64,000 nucleotides of DNA. It comes from Rhinopithecus roxellana. Taxonomy: Eukaryota > Chordata > Mammalia > Primates > Cercopithecidae. Of this stretch, positions 10,219 to 21,992 are shown piece by piece (the stretch's first letter is position 1; each line of letters starts with the position of its first letter). The position numbers and the translations under genes are program-made. The DNA lies in NCBI RefSeq assembly GCF_007565055.1, contig NC_044566.1, forward strand, positions 94,968,797 through 95,032,796, in the 5' to 3' direction. Below the pieces are notes generated by a model. The model had not been told where the DNA came from. It saw nothing but the letters and a program-made list of their open reading frames with translations, and did no database searches.

Positions 10219-10986
10219 TGTGGTGGGCTCAATCTGTGTAATCCCCCTGCCTTGAGTGTGACCTAGTGACTCACTGCTAATGGATGGAATACAGAAAAGG
10301 AAGGCAATGTCACTTCCGTGATTAGGTCACAGAGCACCGTAACTTTTTTTTTTTCTTTTTTTTTTTTTTAGACTGAGTCTTGCTCTGTCGCCCAGGCTGG
10401 AGTGTAGTGGTGCAGTCTCAGCCACTGCAACCTCTGCCTCCCGGATTTAAGCAATTCTGTGCCTCAGCCTCCTGAGTAGCTGGGATTACAGGCGTGCACC
10501 ACCATGCCCAGCTAATTTTGGTATTCTTAGTAGAGATGGGGTTTTACCATCTTAGCCAGGCTGGTCTTGAACTCCTGACCTCGTGATTCACCCTCGTCGG
10601 CCTCCCAAAGTGCTGGGATTACAGGTGTGAGCTACCATACCAGGCCCATAACTTCTTACTGATATGGTCTTGCCCTCTCATTTGCTCGCTTTGATGAAGC
10701 TGGCTGCCATGTTGTAAGATGTCCTGTGGAGGACCAACAGTGGCAAGGAACAGAGGGAAGCCTTACTCCAACAGCCCTGGAGGCACTGAATTCTGCCAAC
10801 AACCATGTAATGCAGAAGTCCTTTCCAGCTGAGACTTGAAGTTATGTCAGTGTCATGAGGAACCCAAAGCCAGAGGACCCAACTAAGCAATTTCTAGAGC
10901 CTTAGCCCATAGGAAGCATGAGATGGTAAGTGTTCTTCTACGCCACATTTTGGAATAACCTGTTTTGCAGCAATAGATAACACAGC
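10219..10986 (+). mobile_element. MaLR/ERVL-type LTR split by an Alu
   Basis: Begins 'tgtggtgggctcaatctgtg' and ends 'gcagcaatagataacacagc', the typical ends of MLT-class LTRs; 'gaattctgccaacaaccatg' lies inside. Net length without the Alu is about 465 bp. No internal retroviral gene is present. Confidence 0.65.
10344..10646 (-). mobile_element. AluS SINE, antisense
   Basis: T-rich head with one C, full dimer, flanked by taactt direct repeats. It lies inside the LTR at 10219-10986. Confidence 0.93.
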
Positions 10987-11442
10987 ATAATGTGGTAGGA
11001 GGAAGAATATTAGGATGAGCAGTTTCAAAGTCGTGTCAACAGGAAGAATATGAATCTCCTTGTGTAGCTGGTGGGAAATCTTGGGATTTTGAGCTCAATT
11101 TCAGCAGCCCTTAATGGAACCAGCAGAAACTGAGCTACAGAGAAAGCAACTGACATGAAATAGACATCTGAGGTTGGAGAACTTACAAGATATTAGTTGG
11201 GATCTAGAGGTGAGACCTTATTCTTCTGCAAAGAATCAAGACCCTGGAAGGGAAGGGGCCTTACTTCTGGTGACAGAAACCAGATGGAGAATAGCTTAAG
11301 GAGAGAGTGAGGAAGGTAGAGGATAGGAATCCCGGGACTATCTGTGTGGGATGTCTTTGGTTCAAAAAACAGTTGTATATTAAGATTTGGTAGATATTGC
11401 AAAATTGTACTTCAAAGGCACTGCAAAAATTTATTCTTCCAC

Positions 11443-11716
11443 TGGGCGTGGTGGCTCACTCCTGTAATCCTAGCATTTGGGAGGCCGAGGCAGGTGGATC
11501 ACGAGGTCAGGAGATCGAGACCATCCAGGCTAACACAGCGAAACCCTGTCTCTACTAAAAATACAAAAAATTAGCCAGGTGTGGTGGTGGGCGCCTGTAG
11601 TCCCAGCTACTCAGGAGGCTGAGGCAGGAGAAAGGCGTGAACCTGGGAGGCAGAGCTTGCAGTGAGCCGAGACTGTGCCACTGCACTCCAGCCTGGGCGA
11701 CAGAGCAAGACTCTGT

Positions 11717-11745
<29 letters not shown>
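11443..11745 (+). mobile_element. AluY-like SINE
   Basis: Full Alu with a 25-nt A tail. TSD ttattcttccactg (11431-11444) against ttattctcccactg (11746-11759), one mismatch. Confidence 0.94.
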
Positions 11746-11748
<3 letters not shown>

Positions 11749-11761
11749 TTCTCCCACTGCA

Positions 11762-12312
11762 GAGATTTTAAAACATGGCCACAAATTATTGTACACTTCT
11801 GCCACTGAGAGGTCAGATCTATGTCTCTGCCCTTTGAATCCAGACAGGCTTGTGACTTGCAGTCAATAGAATACAGTGGAAGTAATGTGACTTTCATGGC
11901 TAGGTCAGAATAAGCCATGCTGCTTTTAACTTGTTCTTTGCATACACTTGTTCTTGGAGGTCTGAGTGGCCATATGAGAAGTCCCAACAATCCTGAGACT
12001 GTCATACTCAAGAGGCTCATTTGGAGATGCTCCATTTGACAGTCCCAGATGAGCTGGTCTTTCAACCATCCCATCCCTCGTGTCAGGACGTGAGTGAAGA
12101 AGCCACCTCAGAATGAGTTCTTCAGCTCCCACGGTCCCTGTTCCCAGCCATCCCAACCACCCAAACTTTTGAGTCATACCAGCTAAGGACACTAAGGACA
12201 CCATGGATGGAGAAGAACCCTAGGTTCTTTCCAAATTCCCAGTCCAATAAACTTAATGGTAATTTCATGCCATTAAGCTTTGCATGACTTACTATGGAAC
12301 AATAAATGAACC
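11762..12312 (+). mobile_element. MaLR-type LTR (MLT class)
   Basis: 'caggcttgtgacttgcagtc', 'gtggaagtaatgtgactttc' and 'acgtgagtgaagaagccacc' occur in the order found in MLT-class LTRs. No ERV coding region follows, so it is a solo or truncated LTR. Confidence 0.6.
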
Positions 12313-12379
12313 CACTAACCATGCTTGAGAATAATCATTCTTTAGCCCACTTTGGATATTGGCAAACTTAATATTTGTC

Positions 12380-12617
12380 TTTTTTTTTTTTTTTTTTTTT
12401 TTTTGTAGGCTCACTGCAATTTCTGCCTCCTCAGTTCAAGCAATTCTCCTGCCTCAGCCTCCCAAGTAGCTGGGATTACAGGCTAATTTTTGTATTTTTA
12501 GTAGAGACAAGGTTTCACCATGTTGGCCAGGACGGTCTCAATCTCCTGACCTCATGATCCGCCTGCCTCGCCCTCCCAAAGTGCTGGGATTACAGGCATG
12601 AGCCACTATGCCTGGGC
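12380..12617 (-). mobile_element. Alu with two internal deletions, antisense
   Basis: Poly-T joins directly to 'gtaggctcactgcaatttct', losing the right-end block, and 'gggattacaggctaattttt' lacks the stretch normally between. Exact 9-bp TSD atatttgtc (12371-12379, 12618-12626). Confidence 0.93.
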
Positions 12618-12935
12618 ATATTTGTCAGTCTTACAGGCAAAAACAAAATCTCATTATTTAAAAAATAATCCATTGGCATTTATCCATTAACTGCCCTTCA
12701 TGTGCTTTGCTCATGTTGCCATTGGGTTGTTTATATTTTTTCGTTAACTCTCAATATGTTTTATATGTTAAGGAAATTAGCCCTTTGCTGTCATGTAGTG
12801 AATATTTTTTGTGTTTTTTACTGTGGTACTCTTTTTCACAAGTTCTTAATTTTTACATTGTCGGATTTGTCGGTGTTTACTTTTATGATTTCACATTTTT
12901 GCATCATGCTTGGAAGTGTCTTCCCTATGCAAGAT

Positions 12936-12936
<1 letters not shown>

Positions 12937-12979
<43 letters not shown>

Positions 12980-13043
12980 AGACGGAGTCTCGCTCTGCCA
13001 CCCAGGCTGGAGTGCAGTGGCCAGATCTCAGCTCACTGCAAGC
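12937..13043 (-). mobile_element. Severely 5'-truncated young AluY
   Basis: A 42-nt T-run precedes only about 65 bp of the Alu 3' end. Target duplication caagatg (12930-12936 and 13044-13050). The long pure tail and the 'gtggccagatctcagctcac' variant suggest recent insertion. Confidence 0.92.
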
Positions 13044-13437
13044 CAAGATGTTTTTAAAAATCATCATGTTTCTATACTTTAATTTTTTTTATATTTTGTC
13101 ATTGATCTATATCTTACTTATTTTGGCATGAGAAATGAGACATGCCTCCAACATCTTTTATCCAAATGGCTGAGCAGATACCATTTGAAAACCCATCTTA
13201 CTTTCATCTTCCATACCTATTTAAAATGCCAACTTTGTCCTACCTTAGGATCCACTTTTCCACAAATATTCTTTTCTACTCATCTGCCTATCCCTGTGCC
13301 AATTACCAAAACGTTTGTGTTTATGGCTTCATAATGTATTTTACTATCTGATAGTGCTTGTACCCCATAATTATTGTTAATTTCAAAAGTTTTCCCCACT
13401 AGTCTTACATGAATTCTGTTTTTCCACATGAATTTTA

Positions 13438-13461
13438 TTTTATTTATTTATTTTTTAATTT

Positions 13462-13500
<39 letters not shown>

Positions 13501-13772
13501 AGACAGTCTTGCTCTGTCACCCAGGCCGGAGTGCAGTGGCACAATTTTGGCTCACTGCAACCTCTACCTCCCAGGTTCAAATAATTCTGCCAAGCCTCTC
13601 AAGTACCTGGGATTGCAGGCGCCCACCACCATGCCCGGCTAATTTTTGTATTTTTAGTAGAGACAGGGTTTCACCGTCTTGGCCAGGCTGGTCTTGAACT
13701 CCTGACCTTGTGATCCACCCACCTCGGCCTCCCAAAGTGCGGGGATTACAGGCGTGAACCACCACGCCCGGC
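13438..13772 (-). mobile_element. AluS/Y, antisense, long T-rich head
   Basis: A TTTA/T-rich head over 60 nt long precedes a full dimer. Exact 14-bp TSD ccacatgaatttta (13424-13437, 13773-13786). Confidence 0.94.
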
Positions 13773-13851
13773 CCCACATGAATTTTAGTATCATTTTGTT
13801 AAGTTCTGAAAATAATCATATTACAATTTTGATTAGAATTGCTGACATTTT

Positions 13852-14170
13852 GGGCCAGGCATGGTGGCTCACACCTGTAATCCTAAAACTATGGGAGGCC
13901 AAGGTGGGTGGACTGCCTGAGCTCAGGAGTTCGAGACCAACCTGGGCAATGTGGCAAAACCCCGTCTCTACTAAAAAAAAAAAAGAAAAAAAAAAAAAAA
14001 AAAATTAGCTGGGTATGGGGGCATGCACCTTGTAGTCCCAGCTACTTGGGAAGCTGAGGCACAAGAATTGCTTGAACCCGGGAGGCAGAGGTTGCAGTGA
14101 GCCAAGATCACACCACTATACTCCAGCCAGTGACAGAGTCAGACTCTGTCTCAAAAAAAAAAAAAAAGAG
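13852..14170 (+). mobile_element. Alu with expanded A-rich linker
   Basis: The middle linker has grown to about 29 A-rich bases. TSD tgctgacatttt against tgctaacatttt. Confidence 0.93.
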
Positions 14171-14202
14171 TGCTAACATTTTGAACTTCAACTTCTTTGG
14201 AC

Positions 14203-14345
14203 TTGTATTATTATTTCCATTTTACAAAGGAGAAACTGAGACACAGAGAGGCTAAGTAATTTACTCAAGGTCACACACAGTACACAGCCAAGAAAGAGAT
14301 TGAGACTCAGTCAAGCTTCAGAGGCCACCCTCTTAGCCGTGATCC
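14203..14345 (+). mobile_element. MIR SINE
   Basis: 'tatttccattttacaaagga', 'actgagacacagagaggcta' and 'ctcaaggtcacacacagtac' match the MIR core in sense orientation. Confidence 0.85.
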
Positions 14346-14678
14346 TGTGTTGTGCCTTCATATTCAAGAATCTAGGACAACTGGAGAAAGTATTCAAAAT
14401 GCACTTTTTTAGGATAGAAAGTAGGATAGGATAAAAAGTAAAGACTTCAGGTCATTTATTTTTCACTTCACTTTCAAAAGGAGAACTTTAGGAGGGAAGC
14501 AAAAGAAGGTCATAGACTGAAATCATTTTCAGTCCGGCCTACGATCTCGCCCTTTGATTCTCAAGAGAATGAAATGATACATAAAGGGAAGGTATGTCAT
14601 TGTTGATGACTACCTGAAGTATTTTTGTTGTCCAAAAATGCATTGAGCACCACATACCCAATAAGAAAGCTAAAATTT
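14346..14678. other. No recognised feature
   Basis: About 330 bp of diverged single-copy-looking DNA between MIR and an Alu; no ORF or motif stands out. Confidence 0.4.
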
Positions 14679-14977
14679 GGTTGGGCGCAGTGGCTCACAC
14701 CTGTAATCCCAGCACTTTGGGAAGCCAAGACGGGTGGATCACCTGAGATCAGAAGTTCGAGACCAGCCAGGCCAACATGGTGAAGCCCTGTCTCTACTAA
14801 AAATACAAAAAATTAGCCAGGCGTGGTGGCAGGCGCCTGTAATCCTAGCTACTTGGAAGGCTGAGGCAGGAGAATCACTTGAACCTGGGAGGTGCAGGTT
14901 GCTATGAGCCGAGATCATACCACTGCACTCTAGTCTGGGCGACAGAGCAAGACTCGGTCTCAAAAATAAAATAAAAA
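14679..14977 (+). mobile_element. AluS SINE
   Basis: Full dimer ending in an AATAAA-rich tail. Confidence 0.93.
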
Positions 14978-15069
14978 GGCTGATTGATAGATATGTGACA
15001 AAGGAAGATTAAAATTTTAATAGAATCATGGTGGTGACTACAGGGACAAATTCAACTTTGTTGTATGTT

Positions 15070-15935
15070 TGAACATTTTATAATAAAATGATGAATTCTA
15101 CTCCTAGGTGTATGTTCAAGAGAATTGAAAACATGTCCACAAATTCATATGAGCATTATTCAAAGTAGCCAGAAAGCAGAAACAACCTGGAAGCCCATTA
15201 AATAATGAATGGACAAACAAAATATGGTATATCTATTCAATGGAATATTATTTGGCAATAAAAAGAAAGTACTGACACGTATTGCAACATGGATAAACCC
15301 TGAAAACATCATGAGTGAAAGAAGCCAGACACAGAAGACCTTATTGTATATGATTCTATTTCTAGAAAAGATCAAGGGTCAGCAAATCTGTAGAGACAGA
15401 GTAGAGATTGCCAGGGGCTGGGGAGTTGGAGGAGAATGGGAAGTGAATGCTAATGGGTACAAGGATTCTTTTTGGAGTGATGAAAATGTTCTAAAATTGT
15501 GGAGATGATTGTGAAACTCTGAATATACTAAAAGCCATTGAATTTTACACTTTTTTTTTTTTTTTTGAGATGGACTGTTGTTTGGTAACCCAGGCTGGAG
15601 TGCAGTAGCATGATCTTGGCTCACTACAACCTCCATCTCCCAGGTTCAAGTGATTCTTCTGCCTCAGCCTCCTGAGTATCTGGGATCACAGGTGCATGCC
15701 ACCACGTCCAGCTAATTTTTGTATTTTTAGTAGAGATGGGGTTCACCATGTTGGCCAGGCTGGTCTTGAACTCCTGACTTCAAGTGATCCACCAGCCTCT
15801 GCCTCCCAAAGTGCTGGGATTACAGGCATAAGCCACCGTGCCAAGCTGGATTGTACACTTAAAATGCGTAAATTGTATGGTGGGTAAATTTTATAGTATG
15901 TAAATTGTATCTCAATAAAGGTGTTAAAAATAAAA
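15070..15935 (+). mobile_element. L1 3' end (L1ME/MC type) split by an Alu
   Basis: 'ggacaaacaaaatatggtat', 'caacatggataaaccctgaa' and 'gccaggggctggggagttgg' lead to 'tgtatctcaataaaggtgtt', the L1 3' UTR ending. The host resumes after the Alu at 15849. Confidence 0.82.
15551..15848 (-). mobile_element. AluS SINE, antisense
   Basis: Full dimer inside the L1 3' UTR; near-matching flanks aattttacac and gattgtacac. Confidence 0.92.
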
Positions 15936-16374
15936 TGTCAGAAAAAATAGTACATTCAGCCCTATTATCACCTGATTAATTGCCGTATCACCTACAAATT
16001 TCTTGCTCTAAATGAAGAAAAAGATCATCATAAATTCAAATATATTCTGTATAAACACAAATTTCTTAAGGAATTTCTAAATTCAATTCATGGTATTAAT
16101 CTTTGATTCATCGAACTGGTTCTAACTGGAGGACTCTTAATATTCTCTCAAATGTCTTTTTTTTTTTTTTTTTTTTGGTAACAATGTCTAATTACAGATG
16201 GCTCAGGATAGACTCACATGGTATTTAAGGCTACTAAAGTCAAAGCAAGAGTAAGTAAAGGCTTAAACACTGCCCTGCTGGTCACTCTGGAGCCCTGTGA
16301 AGTCCCAGAGAAAGAAAGAAAGAGACAGAGCATGACAGTACACGTGAAATGAGGACGTTATTCTTTAAACAAGC
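15936..16374. other. No recognised feature
   Basis: AT-rich DNA with an isolated 20-nt T-run near 16158, possibly the tail of a lost antisense retroelement, and a small GAAA run at 16310-16325. Confidence 0.4.
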
Positions 16375-16560
16375 CACTGGTTCTCAAACTTGGGTGCATA
16401 TTGGAATGCCCTGGGGACCTTTGTTATGCACTGATGCCTAGGTGCTCCTCCTCACCCAGAGATCTTCATGTAGCTGGTCTGGGGTGCAGCCTGGGCATCA
16501 GGATCTTTTAAAGCTCCCTAGGACATCCTAGCACGCGGCTGGATTGAGAATCACTGGCCC
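16375..16560 (+). mobile_element. MER5-type hAT-Charlie element
   Basis: Begins 'cactggttctcaaacttggg' and ends 'gattgagaatcactggccc', close to the terminal inverted repeats of this family, with 'gtctggggtgcagcctgggc' inside. Confidence 0.7.
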
Positions 16561-17039
16561 AGGACAATCACCGTAGCTCTGGGAGGGCCAGGCTGGAGCA
16601 GAGGCTTAGCTCAGAACCTAAATCCAAACGGTGCAGGCATTCACCATTCTCTGCATGACCCCAAGCTGCAAGAAACCGAAGCAAGGGTGAGTGAGCACAG
16701 ATGGAGAGCGCAAACATGGAGACTTAACATCATCTTCATCCTCTAATTCAAAAGATAGAATTCCAATCAAACTCTATTAAAAGGTAGTTCATGAAAAGCT
16801 TTCCTCCTACCCTGTTCCCCTGTTGCTGCCATGTGACCTCCAAACAGGTCACCACTTTATCTTTATAGCTTCTTCTTTATCTTTCTGGAAAAAGACATGT
16901 TTATCTTTTAGCTTCTTCTTTATCTCTCTGGAGAATTCAAGCCAACCCAGATATATGTTGTTTTTTTTTTAACAGCAAAGATAGAATTTCATACTATTTT
17001 TTTTCCCCAGGAAAATCTTGGAAATAATGTCATATCAAT

Positions 17040-17335
17040 GCTTAATTTCATATCAATTTCTCTCATATTTTTACATCTACATAGTATTCCATTATAGAGA
17101 TGCACCATAATTTACTTTAAGAATTACTTATTGATGGGCATTTAAATTGTTTCTTAGTTGATATTATACCCAAATGCTTCCATGGATAACATTGTTCATG
17201 TCATTTTGCACAGATACTAATATAACTAGAGGATAAATTCCTACAAGCAGAATCGCAGGGTCAAAATGTTGTACATTTGTAATTTGATAGACATCACAAA
17301 ATTTTCCTCTGTGGGGTGGTTGCGTTATATACTTA
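17040..17335 (-). mobile_element. Ancient L1M fragment, antisense
   Basis: 'catagtattccattatagag', 'ttattgatgggcatttaaat' and 'gaggataaattcctacaagc' follow the antisense L1M pattern. Confidence 0.6.
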
Positions 17336-17455
17336 TACCAGCAACATGAGATTCCTCTTCACTCCTGCTAGCCCACCCCCGCCCACCTCACCAGAGTAGG
17401 CTATCACACTTGTATGTTGTTTGCCAGTATGATAGGTTAAAATATGATGTCTCAG

Positions 17456-18042
17456 CTGGGTGCAGTGGCTCACACCTATAATCCCAGCACTTTGGGAGGC
17501 CAAGGCAGGTGGATCACGAGGTCAGGAGATCAAGACCATCCTAGGCCAGGGGCGGTAAGAGCAGCCTGGCCAAGATGGTGAAACCCCATCTCTACTAAAA
17601 ATACAAACAAAATTAGCCAGGCAAAAAAAAAAAAAAAAAAAAAGACAAAAAAAAAAAAAAATTAGCCAGGCATGGTGGTGGGCGCTGGTAATCCCAGCTA
17701 CTCGGGAGGCTGAGGCAGAGAATTGCTTAAACCCAGGAGGTGGAGGAGGCAGTGAGCTGAGATCATGCCACTGCTTCAGCCTGGGCAACAGAGCGAGACT
17801 CTGTCTCAAAAACAAAAACAAAAAAAAAACATCCTGGCCAACATGGTGAAACCCCATCTCTACTAAAAATACAAAAATTAACTGGGTGTGGCAGCACACG
17901 CCTGTAGTCACAGCTACTCGGGAGACGGAGGCAGGAGAATTGCTTGAACCTGGGAGGCGGAGGCTGCAGTGAGCCAAGATCGTGCCACTGCACTCTAGCC
18001 TAGGCGACAGAGCAAGACTCCGTCTCAAAAAAAAAAAAAAAA
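17456..18042 (+). mobile_element. Alu split by another Alu
   Basis: The outer copy runs 17456-17540, is interrupted after 'agaccatcct', and resumes at 17830 to its A tail. gatgtct flanks the whole block. Confidence 0.88.
17541..17829 (+). mobile_element. Inner Alu with scrambled 5' end
   Basis: Starts 'aggccaggggcggtaagagc' and then jumps to 'agcctggccaagatggtgaa', so most of the left-monomer head is missing. The linker has expanded into two A-runs joined by GAC. Confidence 0.85.
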
Positions 18043-18044
18043 AA

Positions 18045-18618
18045 GATGTCTTCCTGTACAGGAGTTTGCTTTTCTTTCCCATTTGTGAACTTGTGTGTTT
18101 TCCCACGTTTAAGACTATTTTGTAGTTCCTCTTCTATCAATGTTCGTTTGTAGCCCACAAGTGAACTGTGGCCCAATATTCAGCTGTGGCCCGATATTCT
18201 GTTTTGGCCCACTAGCAGCATAGACGATATAAGCACGCCCCAGTCAGTTAGCAATTTTTCTGGGGAAGAATAAGGAGGTGGGTGAACAGGTGGACAGACC
18301 AAGAGGTGAAAGCCCTTCATCCTTGACAAAAGGGACTCAGGCTGTTTACTTGCCCCAATAGGTCATACACCATATCTCAGTCATTCTGCTAATACTAATT
18401 GAATGCCTATGACATGTAAAACATGTCTAATAGATGAAAGAATGAAAGCATCAGGATATACCTCTCAAAATTACATTATAATAGAAGTCTTTCTACCAAT
18501 ATTCCTACATATTTATTTTTTGTGGATATTGATGTGCAATTGCACTATCATTAGTAGTAATTAAACTGTCATTTCATACTTTTTGTATTTTCCTTGCATT
18601 AAACTTCTCCAAACTGAT
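18045..18618. other. Mostly unique DNA with an 18-bp tandem repeat
   Basis: Contains four imperfect 18-bp units at 18151-18222 (see separate entry); otherwise unassigned. Confidence 0.45.
18151..18222. repeat. Four imperfect 18-bp tandem units
   Basis: Units start at 18151, 18169, 18187 and 18205, each opening with t(g/a)gccc; the middle two are tggcccaatattcagctg and tggcccgatattctgttt. The period is a multiple of three and the plus frame has no stop, but no longer ORF surrounds it. Confidence 0.7.
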
Positions 18619-18926
18619 AATTTTTTTTTCTTTTTCTTTTTTTTTTTTTGAGACAGAGTCTCGCTCTGTCGCCCAGGCTGGAGTGCAGTGGCACAATCTT
18701 GGCTCACTGCAAGCTCCACCTCCCAGGTTCATGCCATTCTCCTGCCTCAGCCTCCTGAGTAGATGGGACTACAGGCGCCCGCCACCATGCCAGGCTATTT
18801 TTTTTTTTTTTTTTTTTTTTGTATTTTTTTAGTAGAGACATGTTAGCCAGATGGTCTTGATCTCCTGACCTCGTGATCCGCCCACCTCGGCCTCCCAAAG
18901 TGCTGGGATTACAAGTGTGAGACACT
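18619..18926 (-). mobile_element. Alu, antisense, inserted at another Alu's tail
   Basis: Dimer whose 5' end stops at 'gtgtgagacactc', abutting the T-run of the next Alu. An internal T-run of 22 interrupts the linker. Confidence 0.9.
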
Positions 18927-19226
18927 CTTTTTTTTTTTTTTTTTGAGACGGAATTTCACTCTTGTTGCCCAGGCTGGAGTGCAATGGTACGATCTTGGCT
19001 CACTGTATCCTCTGCCTCCTGGGTTCAAGCGATTCTCCTGCCTCAGCCTCCCAATTAGATGGGATTACAGGCATGCGCCACCATGCCTGGCTAATTTTGT
19101 ATTTTTAATAGAGACGGGGTTTCTCCATGTTGGTCAGGCTGGTCTCGAACTCCCAACCTCAGGTGATCTGTCTGCCTCAGCCTCCCAAAGTCCTGGGATT
19201 ACAGGCATGAGCCACCTTGCCTGGCC
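18927..19226 (-). mobile_element. AluS SINE, antisense
   Basis: Full dimer. The pair shares one outer target duplication, ctgataatttt, seen before 18627 and after 19226, so one copy entered the tail of the other. Confidence 0.92.
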
Positions 19227-20284
19227 CTGATAATTTTCTAACATATTCTTTGAATCTATGCTCCTATATATGTAATCTTAGTACTTTTGGCATTTTTTCC
19301 ACCACCTGAAGAAAAAAAAACAAACCCTGATCCCCTCTTTATGATTCTTCCAAAGCCTTTTCTGACTTGAGAGCTTTGTGTGTGCCTATTCTCTTATTGA
19401 GTTTCGTTTCTTTCTGTGTAAATTACAAGCCCTAATAAGGACTTTCCAATGGCATCTAGCCGATCCCTGAGGCGCCTTGCTGGACAGAGGTATCAATCTT
19501 TCCTGTTTTAAAGCATTTCTGAAGAAAGACCTTTCATTTTCTCGATAATCTTCCCATTCCAGTATTTATGATCTAGTCATGGAAATAACTTTCCACCACC
19601 TATCTCCCCGGGATGATCTCATTGACCATCTTAATGTAATTTGATGCTGATTACTTCTAAATTTTTCTTCAGTTCTCACAAATTAGTCATCAAAACAGAT
19701 TCACACTGTAATTAACTTGTGACTTTGATTTTTTTTCATGGTAGAATTAAGAACTTTGATTTTTTTCCCCATGGTGAAATCACTCTATATTTGTTTCCCA
19801 TTTAAATAACTACATTTCCAAATTCAGGCATGCAAAGAATATCACTTAATTTATATTCCAAACTTCTTTCCACCAGGCAGGAAAAAACTCAGCCCCAGCC
19901 ATTGCGGGGCTTACTGCACTCCCTTCCCTGGACATCTTGCTGGACAGTAGAGTCCAGCAACTCAGGTAGCATCAGGGTGACGGGAGACCCTCTGAGGACC
20001 ACTGTCCCAGCTGCATGTCAGGTCCATGCACCTGCGCTGCAACTTCCATGCCCTGCTTAGGGCAAGGGAACTGCCAGCAAGGCCGGGAACTGCAGATGAG
20101 TTGGGGTCCCTGCTGTCTGCAAGACCACAGACCCCTCCTTCCTTTTTAGCTTCTCTTTTCTCCTTTCCTTCAGAGGTACAACCTTTGGCTCCTTTATTCC
20201 CACAGAACACTGAACATACTTAGGGTTTTGGCTTTTGAAAACCTGAATATCTCAAAAAAAAAAAAAAAAATACCCTTCATCCAT
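19227..20284. other. Unrecognised kilobase
   Basis: No repeat family recognised. It ends in a 17-nt A-run at 20254-20270 without a clear AATAAA just before it, so a retrocopy is possible but unsupported. A 65-codon ORF at 20026 has no known motif. Confidence 0.4.
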
Positions 20285-20510
20285 TTAATGTTGAAAACAC
20301 ATCACGTGTCAAGGTCTGTGCCAGGAGGCCCCCATCCATGAACGTTGATGGTGCCACCAGGATGACAGGTGCATTAACAGGAGGCACCACATCGCAAGTG
20401 CACCAAGCCCACCCATGTGGAGATGACAAAAGAAGCCTTATTCACTTTCAGGAGGAAGGGACACTAAGCTGGGACCTGAAGAGGTAAGAAATAGGTGGAG
20501 GGCTCAGTGG
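20285..20510 (-). mobile_element. L2-like LINE fragment, antisense
   Basis: 'agggacactaagctgggacc' followed by 'tgaagaggtaagaaatagg' resembles the antisense L2 3' region. Confidence 0.4.
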
Positions 20511-21172
20511 ACAGTGGAAAAGATGGTCCCAGAAGATTTTACTCCACAATTGTTCTTTTCAACATTCTTTGTTCAAATATTTGTGCATTTTATGTAGCTT
20601 CTCTTTTTTAGTGCTTTCATGATGGGTAAACTGAGTCTTCTCTATTGTCCTAAATGATAAGGAATTACAAAAGGTTAACTTGTAAATGACACAATTTATT
20701 GTCAATTAACCTAACAAGTTTTATAATGTAAATGTGGAGAGAGCATTGCGAGGAGGACGGGCAAATGCTGTCTTAGCAAAATAAATCCAAAGTACTTTTA
20801 GCAAAACTAGAATAAAAGTTATGTTAATATAGGGAATATGAATCTCCCTAGTAGATCAGACTGGGGCAGGGGTGAGGGTGGGTTGGGAAGAACCTGCAAA
20901 GGAAATGATTCCTGCTGGGGAGAAGGAAGGAAGGTTTTGACTGGGACCTAAAGCTTGGCACAGACATACCTGGCATCCCAGCTTCTTCCCCAGACCTCAG
21001 GAGCAAGCTCACCTTTCTCCTAACATGGAAGGGTTAAACGTACTATATCAAAACCCACTCCTTCTACTTTGGGGTCTCTGTAATTGGCCAAAGAGAAAAG
21101 CCATTGAATGATGTCTGAGGCTGCAAAATGTGCAGGACACAAGAAAAGATCAAAGGGTTCTGAAATTTAATG
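20511..21172. other. No recognised feature
   Basis: Single-copy-looking DNA between an L2-like fragment and Tigger1; no ORF or motif recognised. Confidence 0.4.
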
Positions 21173-21565
21173 ACAGTCATGCCTTGCTTAATGACAGGGA
21201 TACATTCTGAGAAATGCATCAATAGGCGATTTCATCATTGTGTGAACATCACAGAGTGTACTTACACCCACCTAGGTAGTGTAGCCTACTACGTACCTAG
21301 ATTATATGGTACAGCCTGTTGCTCCTAGGCCATCAACTGGAAGAGCATGTTACTGTACTGAAAACTGTAGGTAATCATAACAAATAGTAAGTATTTGTAT
21401 ATCTAGACATATCTAACATAGAAGAAGTACAGGAAAAGTATGGCATAAAAGATTAAAACATGGTATACCTGCAGAGGGCACTTACCATGAATGGAGCTTG
21501 CAGGACTGGAAGCTGCTCTGGGTGACTCACTCAGTGAGTGGGTGGTGAGTGAGTTGAGGGTCTAG

Positions 21566-21953
21566 GACATAGCTATATGCTACTCCATTTTTATGCTGCT
21601 GACAAAGACATACCCAAGACTGGGCAGTTTACAAAAGGAAGAGGTTTAATTGGACTTACAGTTCCACACGGCTGGGGAAGCCTCACAATCATGGTGGAAG
21701 GCAAGGAGGAGCAAGTCACATCTTACATGGATGGCAGCAGGCAAAGAGAGAGAAATGAAAGTCAAAAGAAACGGGTTTCCCCTTATCAAACCATCAGATC
21801 TCATGAGACTTATTCACTACCACGAGAACAGTATGGGAAAACCACCCCCAATTCAATTCTCTCCCACTGGGTCCTTCCCACAACACATGGAAATTATGGG
21901 AGCTACAATTCAAGATGAGATTTGGGTAGGGACACAGAGACAAACCATATCAA
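21566..21953 (-). mobile_element. THE1 solo LTR, antisense
   Basis: 'cttacagttccacacggctg', 'aaaccatcagatctcatgag' and 'aattcaagatgagatttggg' in order give a full antisense THE1-type LTR inside Tigger1. Confidence 0.88.
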
Positions 21954-21992
21954 CTGTAGACTATATAAACACCGTACACTTAGGCTACTACA

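Larger units (their letters stand above)
12690..13850 (-). mobile_element. L1M LINE, antisense, split by two Alus
   Basis: 'tgttgccattgggttgttta', 'cacaagttcttaatttttac', 'ttatggcttcataatgtatt' and 'attttgttaagttctgaaaa' follow the order of an antisense L1M body. It is highly diverged with no open frame. Confidence 0.65.

Noticed and set aside
17522..18106. 194-codon minus frame, and dozens of similar frames elsewhere
   Set aside because: Translations such as 'RRSLALSPRLECSG' and 'PASASRVAGTTG' are antisense Alu read-through, not genes.
19227..20270. Retrocopy ending in the A-run at 20254
   Set aside because: No poly-A signal within 30 bp upstream and no target duplication found.
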